The translations under genes and the position numbers were made by a program. A stretch of 64,000 nt of DNA from Pegea sp. RAD2-039 (Eukaryota; Chordata; Thaliacea; Salpida; Salpidae). The stretch is from positions 1,612,001-1,676,000 of the forward strand of contig JAQGEQ010000380.1 of NCBI GenBank assembly GCA_034620365.1, read 5' to 3'. Below the pieces are notes generated by a model that worked only from the letters and a program-made list of their open reading frames with translations, was not told where the DNA came from and did no database searches. Within the stretch, counting starts at the first letter, position 1. The number at the start of each line of letters is the position of its first letter. Positions 54,916 to 64,000 of the stretch are shown here, piece by piece.

Positions 54916-57135
54916 ATGGGACAGCAGTTTACATATGATGAAAAGGGTTCTACTTTTCTATACTTTCTTGTATCAGTTTTTGTCATGCTTTTAATTCCTC
55001 TTTCTTATTTTTTTTGGCCTAAAAGCTGTAAAAATGAAGAAAGAAGAATGAATCATTTATGTAGAATTCATGGACAAAGTAAATGGTACAAAAAAGTACA
55101 AAAAGCATTACAAAAAAAGAAATCAAAACCAAGTTTAAAAAAAGTTGGAATTTTATTAGGATGGGTTATTTTCTTTTTCTTAATTTATAAATTATCAAAC
55201 ATAGAAAATGACCATGTTGAATATAATCCATATGAAGTACTTGGAATAAGTGAGGGAGCAACTCCAGCAGAAATCAAGAAGAGGTATCGAGAGTTATCTC
55301 GTGAAAAACATCCGGACAAACAGGGAGGCAATCAAGATGAGTTTATTAAGATCTCAAAAGCTCACGATGCTTTAGTCGATCCTGAAACAAGAGAAAACTG
55401 GAAGAGGTATGGAAATCCAGATGGTGCACAAGCTATGCAGTTTGGTATAGCTTTACCGAAGTGGATATTTGAATCTAACAATTCATACATAGTTCTTGGC
55501 ATTTATATTTTATTGTTTATGCTTCTTTTACCATATATGGTTGGAAAGTGGTGGTATAGATCAATTAAATACAGCAAAGAAGAAGTTTTGTTAAACACAA
55601 CACAACTATTTTTCTTTTTTATTAACAAAAGTCCCAATATGAATTTAAAACGAGCTATGATGGTATTTTCGGCTGCTTTTGAGTTTTGCCATGAAAATAA
55701 TCCGAAAGTTCGTGCCCCTACACCCCAAGACAATGAAGATCTACCTGAATTACTTCGAATTTTAGAGACTAATTACAACATTGCTGAAAATGCAAAAGAA
55801 AGACCAATGAATCATGCTTACAGTATCAAAGCAAGGATATTAATTAACTGTCATTTGACGCGTGTTGATCTTTACTCCGCTCATCTATTAGAAGATCTTG
55901 ATTACATTTTGACAAAATCATCGATTCTTCTGCAAGAGATGGTCAATTGCATCTCACAGCTGACTATAATGGCAAACTACAGTAAAGGGCAAAAACCTCG
56001 ATTAGAAACCCTTGAAAATGTGATGAAGTTGGCACCAATGATGGTTCAAGCCATAAGGGAAGCAAAATCTCCTCTGCTTCAACTTCCTTACTTCAATGAA
56101 GATTATGTCAAGTATTGCCACACAAATAAAAAGACATCTGGCGTTAAGAACCTTCGAGCTCTTGCTTCTATGGGTGAAGGAGATCGACGTCAGATGCTCC
56201 GTCGTATGAGTGATGAAGCTTATGAGATGATGTTGTCTGTGCTTCGAAACTTTCCTGATATCCACCTTGAACCTAGGATCCATGTAATTGATGATTATGA
56301 GACTCATATTATCACAGCAGGAGCAATTGTCACTGTCACTTTGCATATGACTCGAAAGAATCTGATGGAGTTGGAACCTGTCTCTACATTTGATGAAGAG
56401 CTTGTTGATGAAGGTGATGAGAATGTAGATGGTGATGGAGAAAAAACCACCCCAGCTCTTGTGCAACAAAAGTTGAAACCATGGGAGAAGCAATTGAAGA
56501 AAAAGAAGAAGAAGAAAATGAGTAAAGGAAGTGCTGGAGGTGCTGGAAAGAAGACGAAGAAGGTGGAGAAAGTGAAAAGTGAAGTGGAAAAAAAAGTAGA
56601 AAAAAGTAAGAACTCTGATAGCGAAGAAGTAGATTCTGAAACGGAAAATGAAGATGCTGCTCTTCAGTCTGATGATTACCAAGAAGAGCGGGAGTGGGAA
56701 GAGTTACAAGCGTCATGTAAAAAGAAAGAGCGCACTGCTTTTGAATATATAGACAAACGGACACACACAGTGTATGCTCCTTATTATCCTGTGGAAAAAA
56801 ATGAATGGTGGTGGGTATATGTGGCAGACCGAAAGACTCATACCTTGCTCACTGCTCCTGTACTTATCTGTAACTTAAGAGATGAACAACAAGTTGAGTT
56901 AAAGTTTCAAGCCCCTCCTAAACCCGGCAAATACTCATATACTATTTGGTGTCGATCTGATTCCTATCTTGATTGTGATAGGTCGAAAGACATTAAATTG
57001 GATGTTAAAGAAGCAAAACCAGTAGATGAAGATCATCCTCAGTGGCAGATGAGTGATGATGAAGATGAGGATGAAGCTCTTTTAAGTGATGAAGAAGGAA
57101 TCTCATCTGATGAAGAGTCTTCAGATAATCGTTAG
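54916..57135 (+). CDS. SEC63: SEC63 translocon J-protein
   Basis: SEC63 is an ER membrane J-protein that works with SEC61, SEC62 and the lumenal Hsp70 BiP in protein translocation. The 739-residue protein (human 760) is encoded by one exon. Order: membrane segment at about 14-34; a basic loop; membrane segment 77-93; J domain from about 103 (NPYEVLGISEGATPAEIKKR) with the catalytic HPD at 132-134 (EKHPDKQGG); membrane segment at about 188-207; then the cytosolic Brl/SEC63 domain with RAMMVFSAAFEFC, MVNCISQLTIM and the Ig-like part (VYAPYYPVEKNEWWWVYVAD, LKFQAPPKPGKYSYTIWCRS); a Lys-rich insertion near 515-570 (KKKKKKMSKGSAGG) and a strongly acidic C-terminus (SDDEDEDEALLSDEEG), the usual SEC62-contact and CK2-type tail. 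Confidence 0.97.
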   Translation: MGQQFTYDEKGSTFLYFLVSVFVMLLIPLSYFFWPKSCKNEERRMNHLCRIHGQSKWYKKVQKALQKKKSKPSLKKVGILLGWVIFFFLIYKLSNIENDHVEYNPYEVLGISEGATPAEIKKRYRELSREKHPDKQGGNQDEFIKISKAHDALVDPETRENWKRYGNPDGAQAMQFGIALPKWIFESNNSYIVLGIYILLFMLLLPYMVGKWWYRSIKYSKEEVLLNTTQLFFFFINKSPNMNLKRAMMVFSAAFEFCHENNPKVRAPTPQDNEDLPELLRILETNYNIAENAKERPMNHAYSIKARILINCHLTRVDLYSAHLLEDLDYILTKSSILLQEMVNCISQLTIMANYSKGQKPRLETLENVMKLAPMMVQAIREAKSPLLQLPYFNEDYVKYCHTNKKTSGVKNLRALASMGEGDRRQMLRRMSDEAYEMMLSVLRNFPDIHLEPRIHVIDDYETHIITAGAIVTVTLHMTRKNLMELEPVSTFDEELVDEGDENVDGDGEKTTPALVQQKLKPWEKQLKKKKKKKMSKGSAGGAGKKTKKVEKVKSEVEKKVEKSKNSDSEEVDSETENEDAALQSDDYQEEREWEELQASCKKKERTAFEYIDKRTHTVYAPYYPVEKNEWWWVYVADRKTHTLLTAPVLICNLRDEQQVELKFQAPPKPGKYSYTIWCRSDSYLDCDRSKDIKLDVKEAKPVDEDHPQWQMSDDEDEDEALLSDEEGISSDEESSDNR

Positions 57136-58048
57136 ATAGAAAATCTTCTTTTTGTTTATTTTTCAATTTTCCATCAATGTTGCAAATTGCAAAAAGTTTC
57201 TTTGGACTTCGAGCTATTTGGACTCAAACTTTCAGTACAAATCTTCTTACAATTAATAATAAATACTTTAATTGAAATATATTTGACATGAATATTTTAT
57301 CATTGAAATAAACGACGATATCTTGCTGCTAATACTGTACTTGCAAAAATCTTGTTCATATTCAAATTTTTTTACAAACAACTCAGAAAACCAAAACTTC
57401 TTTTGCATCTCTCATAAAACCAGAGTATAAACCTCAAATTTATTTGCTGATTCTATTTCTATGAACAATTTCTAGTAACCTTCCCAAACACTAACTTAAA
57501 AAGCAATTTTTAGAGAACTTTTTTATCAAAACTTTCTCTTATATTTTGTTTACGAACTTTCAATTTTAGAAGATTTTTTTGCAACAAGTTCTGAAACAGA
57601 ATCTTTTAAATTATGCGCGGTCTCTGATGTACTTAATATAATAGAAATATGGATTGTCTACTTTTATACAATTACTGTAATCTAAATTATTCAATAAAGC
57701 AGCAGATTTACTGCATTTAGCAATACTGCTGGTTTTTGAAAGACAATTGGTGCAATAAGATTGGTGTTTTGAATGATTTGACAAAATTCAATTAAATAAA
57801 TATTTGATTTATTCAAAACTAACACACTGAGTAATAATAAATCAGATTTAATTTATTCATTTATGTCTTAACATTCAAAGAAGATAAATCTTTTGATGTT
57901 ATTCGAAAATAGTTGCTCTTTATAAAGATTACTTTTGAATCTACAAAAGCCTTCTGCTTTATTCTATGAATAAAAAACAATAAAAAGGAAAATAAAAGCC
58001 AATTATAAAAGTAACAAAATCATTAGTTAAATTAGATGAATAAGAAAA
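57136..58048. other. convergent 3' region between SEC63 and WDR35
   Basis: Shared 3' flank of two converging genes. AATAATAAATA near 57257 may be the SEC63 polyadenylation signal. No other feature seen. Confidence 0.4.
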
Positions 58049-61000
58049 CTAGATTGGTGAATGACAGAGTGGGCAGGAGGTGCGAATGGCTACCTCATTA
58101 CGATAAGCACATCGCTTACAAGTTGAGCAAGTCCAGTAGTTGTAGTCGAAAATGGGACGTCCAGTAACCAAACAAACAGGAGGTTTTCTACCAATCAAAG
58201 TGGACAGTTTAGAAACTTACAATAAAAACAGATTTTTATATGCTGCAACTACTTACTCGCCAATTTCATCTTTACTGAAGCGTGACTTCCGCTGGTCAAT
58301 TGGTTCATTTCTATAAAGATTTCTATAAACTATCTGAAAATCAATTTAGAACAAACTTGGAGAAAATTTTCATTGCAAGATCTTTGTACAGCTTTCTGTC
58401 TTCAATTGAGATATCTGGCGAGGTTTCGAGCTTCATAAATGACTGAGAACAGACTTCGAATGCCTTATTAGAGGCTGAAGCTAAAGCAATCAAGCTATGA
58501 ACTTTTTCAACTGAAATAAACTCTTCATACTCCAATAGATTCAAAGCTAAAAGTGAAATAATAAGTTTCAGAAGACATTTGATGAGATTGAACCTGTAAT
58601 CATTGCAGCATCAACGTAGCCTCCGTAGAGTTGTCTTTGAGCTAATAAATAGAAATGGTAAGCTTCAGCACCTCTCCAAGCTTGACCAATTATATGTGAG
58701 CTGTTATCGACCTCGTTGAAATGTTCATCTTCTTCTTGCAAATATTTATCAATTCGTTCCTGTCTTTTCTACATCCCAAATATTTCCATCAAACAAAATA
58801 TCTACTAATATTAGCAATTTATTTACTTGAGCTTTATTTCGAGTACTTATATGATGTTTTTCGACTAGTACAGCTGCAAGAACAAAGATCTTTTTAAGCT
58901 GAGAAGGAGTTGCCCCTGCTCTATAATCAATTTGTGTCAATTAACATACAAAGACTTTTGTTTTTTACTTTTTTTCTTTTTCTGCTACTTGACAGATAAG
59001 CTTAGAAGCAGATAAATATCTTTCAGCCTTTCTATACAATTCAATAGCTTGCAAGACATCATCTTTTGCAAGAAGATCAGAAGCATACTTTGCTAGATGT
59101 GGGTCAATATCCTGAATAAGAAGCAAATAGCTGATGTAGAATTGAAAGTTTCAACCAAGTTACTTTAATTTTATGTTTTTGTGCCAGTTCAACAGCTAGA
59201 CTCCATTGATTGAGATATACACACGTATTTACTGCTTCTTGAATGAAACCACTTTTACAAAACACAGCAACAGCCTCTTCACACATGCCGACCATTTTGA
59301 AGGTTTTTGCCATCTCCTGTAACACGTGATTTATCTCATCTACTCTAAGATGACTAAGAGCTTTTAAGATACAACAATTTATTTCGAAAGATTAATTTAG
59401 TCTAGACGATATTTTCAAGATAAATTTATGTTTTATTATTAAATCATTTATTTAAATGAAAATATTTTTTTACATCAGACTTAGTATATATACTCTTTGA
59501 AAATATTTGAAAACAAATAGGTTACTGGTAAAAGATGGTGATTGTCAGGAAGATTTTCAGCCAATTGAGCAAGTGATTCATAGTCTTCAATCATGTAATA
59601 ACATTCAGCAAGTCTCTCTTGGTTACCACCTTGTTGGTAGTAAGTCACCGCGTTCGACCTTTAATAAGACGCTTTAGATAAAAATATATTTTAGTTATTT
59701 GGGGATAAAATGAAAGTGACCATTTTTGTCGGTCTGCATAATAATCTCCAATAGCATTCCAAGCTTGAAGTAGTTTCTTATCATCAGCACCACCACTACC
59801 AAACTTAAGTAGTTGAACCACACGAAACCAATCACCTAACTTCATCCGTAACTCAATAGCTAGATCTCTGAACAAAATCTTCATCATTCAGATGATTTCT
59901 TTCAAATCACTGCTTCTACCTTCGATCAATATCCAAATAGATTTTTTCAGCTTCTTCAAAATGACCAGAATAGGCAGCAATCTCAGCAAGCTTCATCTGC
60001 TCATTTGATAACTGGGACACTTTCTTGCTCAATCGGATTCCCTGATAATCTTTACATCTCACAAAAGCATGTTCAGCAACATCCAGTTTCAACTGATTCA
60101 AAGCCGCTTCAGCTAACAATCTCCTGGATGCAAGTAATCAATCTGATCATTTACTGATGAGGAACAAACCAAAGTCTTGGATGAGGATTATCATCAACGA
60201 ATTGTGAAGCATCTTGTAAACCGACAGTCTCAACTAAGGTGCGAGTGTCTCTCAACGATTTCACTTCCAGCTCAACAAAGTCTTCAATGGACGGATGGTC
60301 TGGGTTCTATAAAATCGATACTTTGATCTGATTGGTGGAAATTTTAGATGAAAACAAACTTCAAATATCTCATCCAATAACACGGATTTAATCTCAAGAT
60401 CAGTGAATTGACAAAGATACCCACTGGAGGTGATTGGTTCCTGAAGATACAAGATTAGAGGGCGTCAAACTTGAACCTTAAAACTCCCCACCTCAGGATC
60501 AAGATTCCGGAAGACATACATTCTCATCTTTTCCATGATCACAATCAACTCAGGATTATCTTCTGCCCATTTCATGTCCCAGACATCTTTTCTTTCAAAT
60601 TGAAGATGTTCACCAACCATCTGCAACCCAGAAACTAAATATTTAAGATAAAAGCGACTGATCGAACCTCAGCGCCATTTGAATCTGTCACTTTCACATC
60701 TAGATCGAAAAATGTCAAGATCCCACCGGCATCAATGATGCTGAGTCGGCTGGAAACTTTTCGGTTAACATCTCAACACTAGAGGGCGTCATTACCTCGA
60801 GTTAGAGTTCAAAGCAAGTTGACGAGGTTCGCCTTCTATCACATATCTGTGGGACAACTCCACGCTAGGAAGTTTGTATCGATGAATAGTCCCTGAATCG
60901 CGCGCCTGTCAATCAAATTAGTCGAGTATTTTGATATCAATCATATCAACCAACCCCAATTATAATAGTATCAGATATAGCGACACAACAAATAGGATCT

Positions 61001-63863
61001 CTTGTAGTCTGCAAAATGAGATTTTGTGGGTTTTTCAAATATGTTAGTTTAATTTGTTACCTCTAGAGCAGCTTTGAAATTAAGATTTTCAGAAGATTGA
61101 GGTTTATCATCATCAATATGAATTAATCTGAAATTTCATTTTTTTAAATCAATCATGAAAATACTTGGAAAAGTAACAAATAAATAACAGAATTAATTGT
61201 AGTGAAAAAAAACTGACTTTTCTCTGTTAGCTACTTTTTCTAGATGTGAAATACCCAAAGATCGTTCTGTAGTGAACTTCCAAACGTATAAAGCTTGTCG
61301 GGAAGCAGCAACAACATGAGTTGATGACATGGCGATGAAGTGAGGTTCTGGTGACAACAAAAATACGCTACAAATGTAAAACTGATGAAAAGTTTCATCA
61401 CAAATAACTTGTTTTTAGAGAGTGTAGTTAGAAGTGATTGTTTTACTCGCATTCAGTTCAACAACTTGACACATAAGACTGAGAATTGTCGATAAAATCA
61501 TTTTCTCAGCTTTATTTTGTTAAACGAGGAGTAGTTTTTGCAAATCAAGGTGTTAAATTGATTCAGTTGGTTTATGATTATTTTAATGTTAATGGTGGAG
61601 ATCAGAGATGTAACAACAAAGACACATAAGAATCATACCCATGGGAATATATTTGGAATCCATAGGAGTTCCTATGGAGTTACACAATAGTAAGGCATAT
61701 AAATCTGATACTTCTTCAGATTCTGTTGCCAAGCAACAATGATCACCAGCAGCAGTTAGATAGAGTAGATTGTTTACATATCTGGAATTATAAATTTGAT
61801 GAAGTGATTACAGTTGAGCACATTTCTACTAACTTCACGTATTTCTCCTTATTTTTCCAATCCCAAAACAACACACAATGTTCAGGTCTATCAGCTTTCA
61901 TGAAAGCATACACAATTGTATTTGCTAAGTACCCCCACTACAACAAGATTCTTGTAAAGATTATATCAAAGTTTATCAAATAAATTTTAAATCTAAATAA
62001 AATATTGCAAATCATTGAAAGAAAACTATAAAATGATGTAATTACTTTGTAATTAGGACGAATATTTGCAAAATAGATGTAAGAGTCAACAGCAAGAGCT
62101 AATCGTAGACCTCCTTTCTCCCAATCCAAAGAAGTCACATTTTTACCCGGAACTTTCAGGGTATATAAAGTCTACAACAAATAAGTTAGTAATGAAGTAG
62201 CAACAGCAGAAATTATACGGATAACCTGTCCAAATGGAGAGAAGAACTGGACTACATTGATCTCTTTATCTTGTTCGAGAGACTTTTGAGAACCAGCTAT
62301 TGCTAGTATTGAACCAGTATCATTCCATTTAGCATCACGATTAGTCATCTTCGTATCAAAAAGGATAGGACCTTTAAAAATTGATGATAAATAGCTGTTA
62401 TATTGTCCTAACTTTTAGTCAAAGTAGTAGCTGATAAAGGATTTGTTTTGAACTTTTTTTACAGAACTTACGTTCATCAGACTCATCTTTCATTATTTGA
62501 CATCGTCCATTATCAAAACATATAACTAAGCAAGGACAACCAGACTGAACATAACCATATCGTCCATCATACCATTCAATTGCAACTATGTTCACTGCTT
62601 CATTAACATTAATCAGACATGGTAATTCAACTTTTCCCTGGATATTAAAGATATTCAGATTAAAGATGTTGATGAAGATGATGTTAAATATCATTTTATT
62701 AAAATAAAACATTGAAAAAAGAACTTACGACAGCAGAACCAATATTGTCATATATATGAACTTCAGTATTTTTAGTTCCAAGTAGCAAGGATTTTGAATC
62801 AGCAGACCACTACAACAACACAAGATATATTAGGTTTCATGAGAAACAATCAGAAAAAAATTACTTTAACTAAACAGTGGTTGCAATTACATGATTAATG
62901 ATTGAAGAAACTTTTCGTAAGTTAACAAAAATATTGTTATTATATATCAGAGTTACTTTTTTTTGTTAATCAACTTACAGCGACATGTGTGAGCTGAATG
63001 TTTCTTAAATCTCTTCCCCAAATCCGAGCACCATCTACAGACCCAACAATCACCGCTCCATCTTCATAAGCAATACAGATCTTTTGACCATCTGGAGTCC
63101 AACTCATTGCCCGAACCAAAGATTTATTTCGATTGTTGATCATTTCTTCGTACCATTGACCTGCAATTTCAAGAAGATTTGTAAAAAGACTGCAAAAGGT
63201 TTATTCAATTATAAAAATGGTTTTTGCTAACTATCATGTGGCACTTTTTTAAACGCTGTTTGAAACAACTTTAAACCTTTAAACGCCATCCAAACTATGA
63301 TGAGGCCTTTTTGATCACTGGTTGTAAGCTTTTCATAATGACCATTCCAACTAACAACATTTACATCACCTATAAATGGCAAATTTCACAACAAATTTAT
63401 GAAAATAATCAAGCCAGGATAACTAGTTCAGTTCAAAACAAAGTTAAATAAATATCATTTGTATGTTTATTAAATATAAAAGAATTTTTAAATATAGTTT
63501 ATGTTTTAAACTTCTTGAAGTTTGATTATCTTTAAAATCAAACAATTCTATTTATTTATCTAAAAAGTAAAAAATAGTTACCTGAATGACCTTCCATCGT
63601 TTGATTCATACTTAGATTACTTGGAGCGGCAAGCCCACGGATTTTTAAATCTTTGGTTATTGTTTCAAGTTTAATTATCTATAAAAACAGAAATTAAGAT
63701 TAAAAAATAGTGATTATTATTACTGTTATTATTATTTTCATGCTAATCTGCATTTTTTTTATTTATTTACCTTTAATAACCCATTACTACCTCCACAAGC
63801 AATATAACCTTGATTGTGATCCCAAGCAATGCATTTTAGCTTGATATCATTTGGAATTGCAAT
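58049..63863 (-). CDS. WDR35: WD-repeat protein 35 / IFT121 (first exon outside window)
   Basis: IFT121 is a core subunit of the intraflagellar transport complex A, which runs retrograde transport in cilia and helps membrane proteins enter them. The gene has many short introns. The most 5' exon here begins at 63863 with [20 protein letters not shown] and [11 protein letters not shown], corresponding to human residues about 9-40; the short first exon lies beyond 64000. WD40 landmarks: [24 protein letters not shown] segment, [30 protein letters not shown], then the TPR-like region: [81 protein letters not shown] and [18 protein letters not shown]. The end is a zinc-binding module, [20 protein letters not shown] then SCPLCHSPI and TAG. 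Confidence 0.94.
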
Positions 63864-64000
63864 CTTTAATTAAAAGAAAAAAATATTTTTACGATTTTCA
63901 GAATCTTAACACTCAAAATATAAATATTATAAATATCAAAAAAAGTTGTACTAGCTATAAATTCTATTATAATAAATATATGTTTTTAAAATTCAGCTTT

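Noticed and set aside
55503..56764. Long minus-strand frames inside SEC63
   Set aside because: Antisense shadows of SEC63 codons rich in Lys/Glu; Ser/Phe/His-rich translation with no domain.

Overview
This is animal nuclear DNA: A+T-rich, with spliced GT-AG genes, long AT-rich spacers, retroelement relics and a conserved metazoan gene set. Two cilium genes, WDR35/IFT121 and LCA5/lebercilin, mean the organism builds cilia. I cannot name the species. Almost every recognisable start codon sits a few bases downstream of a 3' splice acceptor-like AG, and five plus-strand genes at 17.2-22.7 kb follow one another with spacers of only about 90-155 bp. This layout is expected in animals that use spliced-leader trans-splicing and operons (cnidarians, flatworms, nematodes, tunicates and others). 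No spliced-leader gene is visible here, so trans-splicing is an inference.

Layout: 1-1951 (+), 3' part of a PX-domain gene of the p47phox/Tks type; 2921-3331 (-), last exon of an ashwin-like gene; 6.6-7.6 kb, a possible IAP relic; 8130-11774 (-), MLH1; 14110-15190 (-), MPC2; 17227-22687 (+), the cluster FEN1, GTF3A, a MAIP1-like gene, a CCDC137-like gene and DBT; 25371-28226 (+), LCA5; 29844-42145 (-), a very large synaptotagmin-like (Slp) gene with a Rab27-type N-terminus, a 931-codon repetitive exon, several phase-1 cassette exons and C2A and C2B domains; 43295-43801 (-), a decayed nuclear-receptor copy; 44.1-47.35 kb, relics of a non-LTR reverse transcriptase and of an internally deleted Ty3/gypsy element; 47624-49106 (-), RPS8; 50728-52594 (+), PRPF18; 54916-57135 (+), SEC63 in one exon; 58049-63863 (-), WDR35, lacking only its first short exon.

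The operon-like cluster joins housekeeping functions that are not obviously related: flap endonuclease, 5S rRNA transcription factor, mitochondrial inner-membrane biology, a basic nucleolar-type protein and branched-chain amino-acid catabolism. That mix is typical of operons in trans-splicing animals. The most unusual locus is the Slp gene. All its middle exons can be joined in phase 1, and there are at least three alternative stop-bearing exons, one of them encoding a transmembrane tail, besides the C2A-C2B end. One intron is almost entirely a 17-bp minisatellite that contains no AG on the sense strand. The 21.9-35.7 kb interval also holds 13 exact copies of the palindrome TGACGTCA, six of them within 635 bp.
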